A program made the position numbers and the translations under genes. From positions 112,426,320 to 112,490,319 of the forward strand of contig BSWB01000003.1 of the NCBI GenBank assembly GCA_033239125.1: a stretch of 64,000 nucleotides of DNA, read 5' to 3'. This document shows, piece after piece, positions 10,126 through 19,694 of the stretch (position 1 is the first letter of the stretch; every line of letters begins with the position of its first letter). The notes below the pieces were generated by a model, which saw only the letters and a list, made by a program, of their open reading frames with translations, was not told where the DNA came from and did not search any database. This DNA comes from Fagopyrum homotropicum (lineage: Eukaryota; Streptophyta; Magnoliopsida; Caryophyllales; Polygonaceae).

Positions 10126-10895
10126 TTTCTGTAACCTGTCAGATTACCTCGGTTGCCCTGACAACTCTGTAGAACACCTCGGCCGAGGCACAGGCCGACT
10201 GGACCGAGGCGAAACACTGCTTGATCGATTCCCTCAAAAATCCAATTCTTTTCCCCCAAAATCACTACCAAAGGTTCCTATGGGGTACTTAATCCTTTTC
10301 TCAGCAAATGCAGGGGCAACCAAAGCCCAAATCAAAAGGAAACAGTGGAGAAGAGGAGGGTTAGGGTTTTTCGGATTTTACCCAGATTCAGTCGATTCGG
10401 TTCGTTTTTGCTGCAGATTTGCGCTTGCAATGCAATCCTCTACCCTTTCCTCTCAGTTTAGAAGCAAGAATCGTCGAAAACGAGTGAAGAACGAAGGAGC
10501 AAGGTGAGAAGTGCGCCGCGGTCGAGAAGGGAAGTAGAGGAGGAGAGAGAAATTTCAGCCCCCTTTTATACCCTTTTTTGGAACTGCTGTCACCTCGGTC
10601 GAGATGGTCTCGACTGGACCGAGGTGGTACGGACCGAGGTGGATCTTCAGATACCCTAGTCGCCTCGGTTGCTCAAGAATCATCTCAGTCGAGGTGCTGT
10701 GACAGCAACCGAGATGTGTCTCAGTCAAGCTCCGTTTTCTCAAATTCTCGAACTTCTGTCCCTCCAGTTGTGCTCCTGGGTTGTATTTCTTCCTTAGATG
10801 TCACTTGTTGTCTGTCTAGGACGCCAAAAACAAAACAAAGCAAAGCAAAAGCAAACTATCTAAAGCTAGACTAGAAAAAGGGGAAAGGAAGCAAT
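10126..10895 (-). other. Element A post-pol leader with palindrome islands
   Basis: Spacer between integrase and the ATHILA ORF, with no credible frame. It is packed with CTCGGTCGAGG-type words: 10145-10215 just upstream of the ORF start, about 10512-10522, and a dense cluster at 10588-10725 with at least six words of the form ACCGAGGTG or CACCTCGGTC. C and D have islands at the same two places. Confidence 0.7.
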
Positions 10896-10897
10896 AC

Positions 10898-10960
10898 CTT
10901 GGGTTGCCTCCCAAGAAGCGCTTGATTTAAGGTCGCTAGCTGGACCGTACGGCATCTCTC
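10898..10960 (-). promoter_or_regulatory. Element A post-pol two-hairpin element
   Basis: On the minus strand, just after the integrase stop, GGTC-CAGCTAGC-GACC (about 10931-10946) can form hairpin 1. It is followed by TTAAATCAAGCGCTT, then hairpin 2 with arms CTTGGG and CCCAAG and loop AGGCAA (10898-10915). The same order and spacing occurs in B, C and D. Confidence 0.7.
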
Positions 10961-11963
10961 AAACAAGGTATATCAGTGCAACCTCATCAACCGGAACTTC
11001 CGGTTTGTATTTCTTAAGTCTATGACCGTTGACCTTGAAGCTTCCACTCGTTTCTCCCCAAATCTCAACTGCACCATAAGGGAAAACATGTTTCACAACA
11101 TATGGTCCGGTCCATCTAGATTTCAACTTACCTGGAAAGAGGCGGAGGCGGGAGTTGAAGAGTAGAACTAAGTCTCCTTCCTTAAGCTCCTTAGGAATGA
11201 TACGCTTGTCATGCCATTTCTTCGTCCTTTCTTTATAGATCTTGGCATTCTCATAGGCGTTCAAACGTAGCTCCTCTAGCTCAATGATATCCAATAGCCG
11301 CTTCTCACCGGCTTCCTTGATGTCGAAGTTCAACCATTTGATTTCCCAATACGCTTTGTGTTCTAACTCAACGGGCAAATGACAAGACTTCCCATATACC
11401 AAATTATAAGGGGTGGTACCAATGGGAGTCTTGAATGCGGTCCTGTAAGCCCAAAGAGCGTCGTCCAACTTCATGGACCAATCTTTCCTAGTCCTAGAGA
11501 CGGTCTTCTCCAAGATTACTTTAATTTCTCTATTTGAGATCTCGACCTGTCCACTAGTTTGAGGGTGATAAGGGGTTGCTACCTTGTGGGTTACCCCATA
11601 CTTTGATAAAAGTGCCTTAAACTTCCGGTTGATGAAATGCGTCCCTCCATCGCTAATGACGATGCGTGGAGTCCCAAAACGTGGAAAGATAGTCTTATTA
11701 AAGAACTTCACAACCACCATGGCGTCATTAGTGGGTGAGGTAATGGCTTCAGCCCATCTAGAGACGTAGTCGACAACTAGGAGTATGTAGAGGTTTCCTC
11801 CGGATGATGGGAAAGGTCCCATGAAATCTACTCCCCATACATCAAAGATCTCAACCTCCTGTATGTTATTGAGTGGCATCTCATTCCTTCTAGATAAGTT
11901 CCTTGTTCTTTGGCATGCATCACAAGAGACAACAAACGTTTGCACATCCTTAAATATTGTGGG
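10959..11963 (-). pseudogene. pol: Integrase of element A (core and C-terminal domain)
   Basis: Continues the frame of 11964-13685 after a single stop codon (TGG to TAG, 11964-11966) inside the HHCC zinc-binding domain. Visible: the CDAC pair of the zinc finger, and the catalytic residues D (VDFMGPFP), D (ISDGGTHF) and E (GQVEISNRE) in the usual DD(35)E order. The LFPGKLKSRWTGPY motif belongs to the C-terminal GPY/F-type domain. The stop is at 10959 and the two-hairpin spacer follows directly. All three catalytic residues are retained, so this integrase was disabled only by the nonsense codon. Confidence 0.85.
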
Positions 11964-13685
11964 CTAAAAGAAACCGGAACGTAATACCTTAGCGCATGTC
12001 TTGTTGGCGCTAGCATGCCCTCCACAAGGGAGCGAGTGACAATGCCGTATGACGCTATTAACTTCATATTCCGGAATGCATCTTCGAAGCATCCCATCCG
12101 ACCCTCGCTTGAATAGTAGCGGCTCATCCCAGTAGTAATGACGTACATCCTTGAAGAATTTCTTCCTTTGAGCGTACGTCAATCCGGGTGGTATTTCCTG
12201 GCAAACAAGATAATTAACAATATCAGCATACCAAGGTCCTTTATTATCAGAAATTTGGTGGAGAGAATGTTCCACCAATTGAGGATGAATGTCAGAAAAG
12301 GGAGTAAGAAGCTTGTTATTTTCAGTAGTCTCAGTTGACATCATCTCGCTTTCGACCTCGGTCGAGGTCCAGAGAGGTTGACCGAGATGTTCTTCAGTCA
12401 CCTCGCTTGTTCCAGAAAGTGCCTCGGTCAAGGTACTGCAACTGGAACCGAAACTGGAGATCTTCTTCTCCTGGATTGGTCTTTCAGTTTTAGCTCCTGG
12501 ATCTTCTTCCAGCGCCTTTAAGCTCCATATATCTGCATCACAAGAAGCATCTATACCTTCCTCCATTAAGCTAAAGCTAATAACTCTTTCAAGTGGATCT
12601 TTAATAAGGATAGAGCTCACCAATTCTCTTGATTCTTCTTCATCATAGATGTTGAAGATATCATCTCCTAGCTGCTCTCCCTTCATTGCTGCAAGTAATG
12701 CAAACTCCACTTCATCTCCGCCAATGTTAAATTTTAACTTGGCGTTCGTACAATCCACATTGCAACCCGAAGTTGCTAGAAACGGCCTCCCGAGAATGAT
12801 AGGAACGGGATAATCTGCGGGAATATCAAGTACAACAAAGTCTATAGGTAAATAGAAGTTACCTAACTTAACCGGAACGTCTTCCAAAATACCCACGGGA
12901 TGGGTAATGGAGCGGTTCGCCATGTATAACCGTATTTTCACCGGCTTGAGCTCTCCAAGTCCGATCTTCACACATAGCTCCAGCAGAATGATGCTCACGC
13001 TGGCTCCTAGATCACATAAGGCTTCACAAGTGACATCCCCAACTTGAATGGGAATGCAAAATGAGCCGAGATCTCTCAACTTGGGTGGCATCTTCTCCTT
13101 CATGATTTGAATAAGATCTGAGGATTTAGATGTCATCCTTACTTCACCAAAGTCTTCCAACTTCCTTTTCCTTGATAGAATCTCTTTCAAGAACTTTCCA
13201 TAGGCGGGCATCCCTAGAATACCATCAAGGAAAGGGATATTAATGTGTAGTTTATTCATCAAGTCAAGGAACTTACCAAAATGCTTGTCTAGATGTGCTC
13301 TGGCCCTTGACTGGGGGAATGGAAGTGGTGGTTTATATGCAGGAGGTGGAATATAAACTTCAGTTTTCTCCTCCGCTTTCTGTGGCTCCACCTCGGTTGG
13401 CATCTCGGCCGAAGTGTTCTTCGACTGCACCTGGACCGAGGTGGACTTCAGCTGCACTAGCATCGACCGAGGCACTGGATCTGTAGTCTTCAGTCCACTC
13501 CTCGTCGTTATTGCTATAATCTGGCCCTTAGGGTTGTTCTCCGTCCTTGCTGGAAGTTTCCCTGGGTCTCTTGGTGCTTCATTCGCCTTGTTAAAGATTT
13601 TTTGTTCTAAGGTTTTTTGTGCCTTCGAAAATGAAGTCATGGATGTCTCCGTAGAGTTGAGTTTGATCAAGATGGCCTCCAGCAC
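11964..13685 (-). CDS. pol: Protease joined directly to integrase N-terminus (RT/RNase H deleted), element A
   Basis: 573 codons without a stop. Order: gag-protease linker with the ITTRSGL motif (about residues 58-66), aspartic protease with the active site DLGAS (about 226-230) and ILGRPFLATSG (about 298-308), an acidic linker carrying the FNIYDEEES motif, then directly the integrase N-terminal part (WYADIVNYLVCQEIPPGL, HCHSLPCGGHAS). In C and D about 2 kb of reverse transcriptase and RNase H lie between those two parts. The deletion preserves the frame. Palindrome islands are embedded in the coding sequence at 12350-12460 and 13390-13475. The frame ends at the TAG noted for the integrase. 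Confidence 0.85.
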   Translation of the reverse strand: MLEAILIKLNSTETSMTSFSKAQKTLEQKIFNKANEAPRDPGKLPARTENNPKGQIIAITTRSGLKTTDPVPRSMLVQLKSTSVQVQSKNTSAEMPTEVEPQKAEEKTEVYIPPPAYKPPLPFPQSRARAHLDKHFGKFLDLMNKLHINIPFLDGILGMPAYGKFLKEILSRKRKLEDFGEVRMTSKSSDLIQIMKEKMPPKLRDLGSFCIPIQVGDVTCEALCDLGASVSIILLELCVKIGLGELKPVKIRLYMANRSITHPVGILEDVPVKLGNFYLPIDFVVLDIPADYPVPIILGRPFLATSGCNVDCTNAKLKFNIGGDEVEFALLAAMKGEQLGDDIFNIYDEEESRELVSSILIKDPLERVISFSLMEEGIDASCDADIWSLKALEEDPGAKTERPIQEKKISSFGSSCSTLTEALSGTSEVTEEHLGQPLWTSTEVESEMMSTETTENNKLLTPFSDIHPQLVEHSLHQISDNKGPWYADIVNYLVCQEIPPGLTYAQRKKFFKDVRHYYWDEPLLFKRGSDGMLRRCIPEYEVNSVIRHCHSLPCGGHASANKTCAKVLRSGFF

Positions 13686-13689
13686 CGCA

Positions 13690-14986
13690 TCTTTCTTTTC
13701 CGGCTGGGACGAACTTCATCCTTGCTCCTGGCTCTTTAATGGAGTAGAAGAAGAAGAAGAAGAGAGGAAAGGATTAGAGGAGTCATTCGAATTGGAGTTA
13801 GAACAAGGGTTACCCGAATTTTGGTTGTTTGCCCTCCAATTATTGCTGTTGGATCCTCTATTGTTGTTGTAGTTGTTGTTCCGGGAACCATTGTTGTTGT
13901 TACAGTAACTATTGTTGTTCCTTGATCTTCCTTCTTGGTTTGAGCAACTAAGAGTTCCTTCAATTGTTTCACATCATTCTTCAAGGAAGTGAGTTGATCA
14001 TTGTTAGGTGGAGCATCTTGAAAGTTGACTCTTTTAAGTCCACCTTCAGCTCCTTGGTGGGAGTATTTCTCCATATGCAAAGCTTGCTTCTCTACGAACT
14101 CCCAAGCTTCGTCAATCGGCATGTCCATGAACGTGCCGACGGATAGTAGTTGAAGGTTGAACTGGGTGTTTCCGTCCAGTCCCTTGAAGTATATCTCCAA
14201 CAACTCTATCTTTGGAATCCCATGATGTGGGCAATCCAAAAGAATGTCTTTAAATCTCTCCCATGACTTGGACAAGCTCTCCTTGTCCTTCATGATGAAT
14301 GCATTAATCTTCCCTCTCATTTCAGCAGTTTTAGAGGGGGGAAAGAATTTAGTCAAGAATTCCGTCGTCATCTCCTCCCAAGTATTGATTTTTCCTGGAG
14401 GAAGAGATTGATACCAAGTAAGAGCTCTATCTTTCAAAGAGAAGTAGAAAGGCCTTAGCTTGTAGTTGTTGTTTTCCAGCCTTGAAGGTCTCAAGGTCTC
14501 CATTAAGATCTCATAGTTTTGTAGATGTTGATGCGGAGATTCCCTCTCTAGCCCTCCAAACTAGCATTGGCGAATCATGGAAAGAACTTGCGGTCGAAGC
14601 TCATAATCATGGTCCGCTGGATCACCTAGGTTGACTCCAGGACGCCTCAGTTGTTGATTAGGGTCCATCCTCTGCCCTAGGGTTTGTGGAATACCTGCAA
14701 AAATAATGTCTCGGACTGACATCCGAGGTGGAAGTATCTCGGCCGGGGCAACAGGTACTGGATTCTGCCTCGGTCAAGGATCTGGAATAAGGTCTTGCCT
14801 CGGTCGAGGATCTGGGTTTGGTTAAGGTAGATACTGGTCTCGTAAAGCCGCCATATCTGCTTCGATCGCCTCAGTCCTTGTGCGAGTTTCCTCCTTTTCC
14901 AGTCTCAGCTCTTCCTTGCTGAGGCGTAGTTGTTCTAACGCCTCCTTTAATTCGGCCTCAAGATCGCGATTGTCTTGGTTGGCCAT
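13690..14986 (-). pseudogene. gag: gag of element A, broken
   Basis: Starts near the ATG at 14984-14986 within a coiled-coil-like N-terminus (DNRDLEAELKEALEQL). The expected first ATG further upstream (MRR-type, about 15051) has become TTG. Core Athila gag motifs: LGQRMDPNQQ, ESPHQHLQNYEIL, FYFSLKDRALTWYQSLPPG, EFLTKFFPPSKTAEMRGKI and LLDCPHHGIPKIELLEIYFKG. Stops lie near 14821 and at 14561-14563, and there is a frame change in the Asn-rich nucleic-acid-binding tail near 13900. There is no CCHC knuckle; the tail is Asn/Arg/Trp-rich as in C and D. CTCGG palindromes lie in the N-terminal part at 14715-14815. Confidence 0.8.
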
Positions 14987-15177
14987 CTTCGCTTCTTTCA
15001 AGCGTCTTTTTTATGTCTTTTCTGGTTCGGGATCGTAGGGAACGTTTTCCTTCCCAGCGCGGGTTCTTCGCAAAAACCTAAGAAAAAGAACCTGCGAAAG
15101 TCACTCAAGTAGAGTGGTTAGTAGAAACAGGGGCAAGCGCCCGAAAGCAAACCGCAACCGGCTCGGTCTAGACCAAG

Positions 15178-15195
15178 TCTCCGACAACGGCGCCA
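15178..15195 (-). promoter_or_regulatory. Primer binding site, element A
   Basis: TGGCGCCGTTGTCGGAGA on the minus strand, six bases inside the 5' LTR. It matches the tRNA-Asp-type Athila site (compare C, TGGCGCCGTTGCCGGGGA) with two differences. Confidence 0.85.
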
Positions 15196-15201
15196 AAAAC
15201 T

Positions 15202-16976
15202 TGTTCGCTCCAAACGGTGTGTGCAAGCTTTAAATTTATAACCCTAGATGTAAGCTTAAAACAAGGATGCAAACCCGCAGTGTACGGGTCAATCGTAGTA
15301 AAAAGCAAGAAATTCCAGGGGTCGATCACAGGGACTTAGAAAAACAAAGGAGGTATAGGTTGTCTATGTAATTACTAACCACAAAGGTGATTAAAACAAT
15401 CAAAGATGATAAAAAGTCAATTAAAGAAATATGCAATTCTAGGGATTAAAGCATCTAGTTGTGGTTCCAACTCAAGATCTAAAGATAAGCGGACAAAGCT
15501 GAGATTTTGCAAAAGGAAGGTGTTACTAAAGTGGAATAGATCACCGGGTAAGTCTCACTACTCACTAATCCCAAACCGTAACTCCTATTACCGGGTAAGT
15601 CTCAAGGAATTAAGGAAAAGAACTATAACCTCAAACCAAAACACCACCTAAGGGAATAAAATTAATCTTTACCAGGTAAGTCTCAGGCTAACTCACAAAG
15701 ATGGGATGAAAGCACACTCAAACCCCAATAAAGGATAAACCTTTATTACCTATACTTATGATCTTGGGTAAACAAACAAAGGAATTACCGGGTAAGTCTC
15801 ATCCTAGGCTTGCATTGAACCAGGAAAGGTGTAATAAGAATAGGATTTGGCAAACTCTAACACTTAACTCTCAGTTTCGGATCAGAAAGGTCACCTCGGT
15901 CTAACAAATTCCACCCCGGCCGAGATGTTCATCGACTGAGCGAGATGTTCTAGGGTTAAGGATAAAGGCTCGAGCTTTCAGGGTCCTATTGTGATTTAAG
16001 ATTATTCTATCATTGTTTTTCTCACAACCTTCAGCCAATCACCCTAGAAACACACAAAGAAATTAGCCACTCATCATCATGAAAACAATAATCAAATATA
16101 AGGGAAGAAAGTGAAAAATTGAACAAGAAAACCTTAAGAACAAGGCTTCAATAACTGAATCAATTATCAAACAAACAAGTGTTCCTTGGATCACAATCCA
16201 ATAAGACAATCAACAAAGAAGGGAATCTAAGAAAGTCTTACAAAACCCTTCACAAACGCTATAAAAGTTATCAACTTCCTTCCTTCAATCTCCCTTCAAC
16301 CTTTAAAAAGGTTCTTCAAATCTCCCAGCATGTAGTGGGGTGATAGCACGATCTTCAGCCCTAAGCGGTTGTTCCAGCCGTTAGCGGATGTCGGTTTTGT
16401 GGGAAATCCAACCCTTTTAATAGGAAAATTACCCTCCAAAGATAAGATATCTTAGAAAGATCTCTTCTCATAAAAATAGGTAAAATACATGGGCTAAATT
16501 ATCTTCTTCCTTCCAGGAATCTAGCCTAAAAATATAAGATCCTCTATCCAAAAATAAAAGATCTCAGCCAAATAAAATATCTCTCTCGCCGCGTCCAAGG
16601 TGTTTGCTTCAGTCGAGCAGCTCCTCTGGATCACCTCGGTCGAAATGGTACTGTAGCTAACCGAGGTGAATCACAAATGAATGTGAAATCTCTCAAATCT
16701 GGTCCAAAGTGAATCTTCAATCCATTTTTATGATTCCTGGATTCTTCCTTAAGCTCCTGAATGTAGCTCCAATGACTCCTTAGCTCCTTTTTCTCCATTT
16801 TGATGTAAAACGTGCCATTTTACCTACGATTACAACGAAACTTGGTGTAGACCTCGATTCCCGCAAAGGTAGATGAAACGACAATATAATCACATAATAT
16901 ACATTCAAACATGCAGATTATTGAAGATAAAGCGTCTAAATAGGTCCCAAAATATAGACTATAATTCATGCTATCA
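15202..16976 (-). repeat. Element A 5' LTR
   Basis: Pairs with 5521-7294; the two differ by scattered substitutions and short indels, a few per cent by eye. It carries the same features: four TGAGACTTACCCGGT copies, CTCGGTCGAGG islands at 15895-15950 and 16605-16665, and ACCCGCAGTGTACGGGT near its 3' end. Confidence 0.92.
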
Positions 16977-17312
16977 GCTGATCTTCGCTTTCTTCAGGGC
17001 AAGTCACCGCAGGGGCGCCAGGGGTTGACGGAGGGGTGGTGACAGCCTTCGTGGCTGGCGCTGGCAAAGACGCAAGGAGCGCTCCGGAGTAAGGTGTCGC
17101 CTGCAGGGGCGATGACAAGGCTCCGCTGGGGCGGTGAGGCAACAAAAGCTTTGCTTCGTGAACGATCTTCACTCCTAAGTGCTTATAACTCCTTCCTTAG
17201 CTTTATTTAGTCTTCTTCTTCTGGACCAAGGAGTTAGTAGCATAAACCGACACAAATGCAATAAAAAGACTCTAAAAACTATCCTAAATGATAGTGATTC
17301 CATCACCTATCA
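16977..17312 (-). repeat. Element B 3' LTR, right portion
   Basis: Resumes the B LTR after element A and aligns with 22231-22566. It contains GCAGGGGCGC/GCAGGGGCGATG words at 17009-17140 and ends CACCTATCA, which on the element strand is the canonical TG edge. Confidence 0.9.
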
Positions 17313-17353
17313 AACTCCCCCATACTTAGACCTTTTACTCGTCCCGAGTAAAA
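17313..17353 (-). promoter_or_regulatory. Element B pre-LTR hairpin and polypurine-like tract
   Basis: On the minus strand, arms TTTTACTCG and CGAGTAAAA pair perfectly over 9 bases around a GGA loop (17333-17353). GGTCTAAGTATGGGGGAGTT and the LTR edge follow. The position and loop match A, C and D, but the stem sequence is unrelated to their CTTGCTTG stem. Confidence 0.75.
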
Positions 17354-17780
17354 CAAATGATAGCAACTAGACTCAAGGGCCTCAGGAAGCACGGGCAAGC
17401 AGAAATGACAATGAAAACAAAAGAAAAGCCAAGAAAGAAAGAAGGAAAAGAGAGGAAATGTGAGAAAAAGGTGAGAAAATACCATCCTTATTGCTCCAAG
17501 AGTGGCCTACCCGGACAACCTCCTTATGACTCCCCTTCTTATGTTGCTAGACGCCGGAAGGGAAACCTACACTCGATGTCGCTCATTTTGCCAAGGCGCC
17601 CTTTCGGGTTTTCACCTTGCCACTCTTCTTCTTTTGATGATCTCACTTGAACTCACATCCCTCAAGTCCAATTTTTGCACCAACCTAAGGTTGGTCGGAC
17701 TACCTTCTTTTTGCCTAAACCGCCCTTTCGGGTTTTTGGTTTATCCAAGGATTTTCATGCCTTTTTTCATTTTCTTTGGC

Positions 17781-17812
<32 letters not shown>

Positions 17813-17917
17813 TCTGAATAAATTTCAAATTGAATAAGATTCAATGCAAAATAACTCAAAAACAACTCAAATGAAACTGTACAAGCAATGATATGTCCCT
17901 CCCCCATAGTTGAAGTA
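17354..17917 (-). other. Element B 3' non-coding region with several inverted repeats
   Basis: No credible gene. A pure T run lies at about 17791-17812; the phenylalanine- and lysine-rich open frames here are artefacts of it. Short perfect inverted repeats are frequent: CCAACC-TAA-GGTTGG near 17681-17695, and TAAACC/GGTTTA enclosing CCC-TTTC-GGG near 17717-17744, with a second CCCTTTCGGG near 17600. The conserved block of A, C, D and I is not recognisable here. Confidence 0.5.
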
Positions 17918-17935
17918 CACTTTGTCCTCAAAGTG
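17901..17935 (-). promoter_or_regulatory. Element B post-ORF hairpin and G-rich tract
   Basis: On the minus strand, arms CACTTTG and CAAAGTG (perfect, 7 bases) with loop AGGA at 17918-17935. TACTTCAACTATGGGGGAGGG follows. It lies about 50 bases past the end of the ATHILA-like frame. Confidence 0.7.
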
Positions 17936-17983
17936 GAAATGAGGCAAAGATAAATATGGGAAAAGGGAAAAGAAATGTACCCC

Positions 17984-18850
17984 TCAGTGGGATGGTCCGG
18001 ATGGACCACCTGGACCCTCCTCCGGTGGGTAAGGAAAATGGCGGAAGAAGTGCTCCTGCCGGCGGTAGAGCGTGTCGATGCGGCCCTCCTGAGCCTCCAT
18101 CCTCTCTCTAAATGAAGTCTCGTAGCTAGCTTGCCAAGCCAGCTGCTGAGTCTCCAAATGCTGCTAATGAGCCGCCTGCCAAGCATCCTGTCGGCGGTCA
18201 AAGTGAGTGGTCATGGAGGAGATGAAGCTGGACTGTCACGCCTGCTGCTGCTCAAGCATGGACCGTTGGTACTTGGTCTGCCATGCCTGATGTTGTGTGG
18301 TCAAGGCTGCCATCTGAGCCTGAAGACTCTCCATGGCCTGATTGTCGTCCGGTGCTACAGTAGGCATCTCCTCATCAGTGACCGGGGCCCAGATGAAGCC
18401 TGCAGCATATCTCCCAACAAAATCCTCCTGAGGCCGTCTTGGAGGAACAGGGTCAGCTGCTACGTACAACTCGGAAAGCTTGTCTCCCAGTGGAAGTCGT
18501 CGGGGGAGGTATGTGATGGTCACCCCTAATGCCTCCTGCAGTTTGGTGTAGTCCAATGTATACTTCCTTTTGTTGAACTTGAATGAAAGTCCAACGCAAT
18601 TGCGGTCCACCGTTTCCATTTTGAATGTGGCGATGAATTGGCGACTGAGCTCGGGGTGTGTTGGAGCACTTCTTATCAGAAAATCACCGAGCCCAGCATT
18701 GTTGATGAATTCCTGCGTGCTCTCCAGCATGCCCAAATTTTCCAAAGTAGGAACGTCCAGAAATCGGGTTGCATACACATCCCGACCTTGTACAATCCTA
18801 TACCGCTCCTTCTCAGCTTCCGACAACTTATATTTCCTCTGGTCTTCCAT
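17984..18850 (-). pseudogene. Short ATHILA-like ORF of element B
   Basis: ATG at 18848-18850 (MEDQRKYKLSEAEKERY). The frame runs to a TGA at 18236-18238, then on to a TAG near 18165, and ends at 17984-17986. Without the two stops it would be about 288 codons, against 465 in element A. Core: YATRFLDVPTLENLG, FKFNKRKYTLDYTKLQEALGV, a Gln-rich part, and the C-terminal signature LYRRQEHFFRHFPYPP, which corresponds to VYRQQFRRSFSSYFFPYPPPP in C and LYRHQFVQPFDPVYYP in I. The middle of the usual ATHILA core is missing. Assignment rests on position, the N-terminal RFLD motif and this C-terminal signature. Confidence 0.65.
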
Positions 18851-19629
18851 CAATTGCACTTGACTAAGCAAAGGAATTAGAAATTTCAGAAAATTGAGTA
18901 TGAGACGAACCCTCTGTTGTATTTTCCGCAGGGGCGGCTGAAGCAGGCGTAGGGGCGGCAAGGCGCAGGTGCGGGAGCTTGCAGGCGCAGGGGCGGGAGA
19001 AGAGCAGAGGACGATTTTGGGAGTCGGCGAAGGTTGTGGTGCTGGGGCTGTTCTGGCGTCTTCTTTGTTGTTGTAGGCGTCGCCGGAGGTGGGGCAGTGG
19101 AGGGGCGAGGGTGTTGGTGAGTGAGAGGTTTGAGGGGATGTTGTTTGTGTGTGGTGATGGTGAGGGCTGGTGTCGCAAGGGGGCGGCTGAGGCTAGGTCC
19201 TCGGAGGTGGCACAAGAGCGTTTGCACAAGGCGGTGTGAGAGCTTCCGGAGGGCGCAGGGGCGTGGGAGGCGAGGTGGATTAGGGTTCGAGGAGTGAATG
19301 GAGAGGGAATGAAAAGGGCGGTAGTTGTAGGTTATTTTTGGGAAGTGTATTTTTTTCTTTCCTTAATAAAACCGCAGGGCGGCGTCTGTCAACGCGGGGG
19401 CGGTGACAAGGGAGAGGGGGTGCGCAGCCTCAGCGCCGGGGGCGGCGCTAAGGATGTGTGTCAAGGATGGCCGCCGCAGGGGCGTGGGGTGTTACCGCGG
19501 GGGCGGTGGCCAGTATGTTGCTGATGCTGGCCCAGCGCCGGGGGCGGCGCTGGGCAAGAGTGTCACCGTGGGGGCGGGGTCATCCAGCCGCAGGGGCGGT
19601 TTTCTTGACAGAAGCTCCTCTTCTTATTC
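18851..19629 (-). other. Element B post-pol leader, GC-rich with GCAGGGGCGG words
   Basis: No credible frame; the open frames on both strands follow from high GC. GCAGGGGCGG and variants (GCGGGGGCGG, GCGTAGGGGCGG, GCCGGGGGCGG) recur at 18926-18998, about 19255-19265 and 19373-19606, at least twelve times in all. The same word fills the B LTR. This is the place where A, C and D carry their own palindrome islands. Confidence 0.65.
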
Positions 19630-19683
19630 CTTGGGGTTGCCTCCCGAGAAGTGCCTTTGTTTTACGTCGTTGGCTCGACGTAA
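19630..19683 (-). promoter_or_regulatory. Element B two-hairpin element
   Basis: On the minus strand, hairpin 1 has arms TTACGTCG and CGACGTAA (perfect, 8 bases) and loop AGCCAA (19662-19683). AACAAAGGCACTT follows, then hairpin 2 with CTCGGG, AGGCAA and CCCCAAG (19630-19648). The layout is that of A, C and D, with a different and stronger first stem. It stands directly after the gag stop because pol is missing. Confidence 0.75.
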
Positions 19684-19694
19684 GGACTCTACCT

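Larger units (their letters stand above)
5521..16976 (-). mobile_element. Element A: Athila retrotransposon lacking RT and RNase H, inserted in the B LTR
   Basis: Minus-strand element with 1774- and 1775-base LTRs, starting TGATAGCATGAAT and ending GCGAACA on its own strand. Order on the minus strand: 5' LTR, PBS, gag (broken), protease joined directly to the integrase N-terminus, integrase, two-hairpin spacer, intact 465-aa ATHILA ORF, hairpin and G-rich tract, conserved non-coding part, hairpin and G-rich tract, 3' LTR. The flanks ACAGG (5516-5520) and GCTGA (16977-16981) both align to GTTGG at 22231-22235 of the uninterrupted B LTR, so this is the insertion point with a decayed target duplication. 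Confidence 0.9.

Noticed and set aside
17502..17837. Open frame ending in a phenylalanine run (and its lysine-rich antisense)
   Set aside because: Produced by the T run at about 17791-17812 in the 3' non-coding part of element B.
18886..19239. Long open frames on both strands in GC-rich DNA
   Set aside because: GC-rich, few stops by composition, residues mostly Pro/Arg/Ala/Gln without motifs; the segment is the leader of element B.
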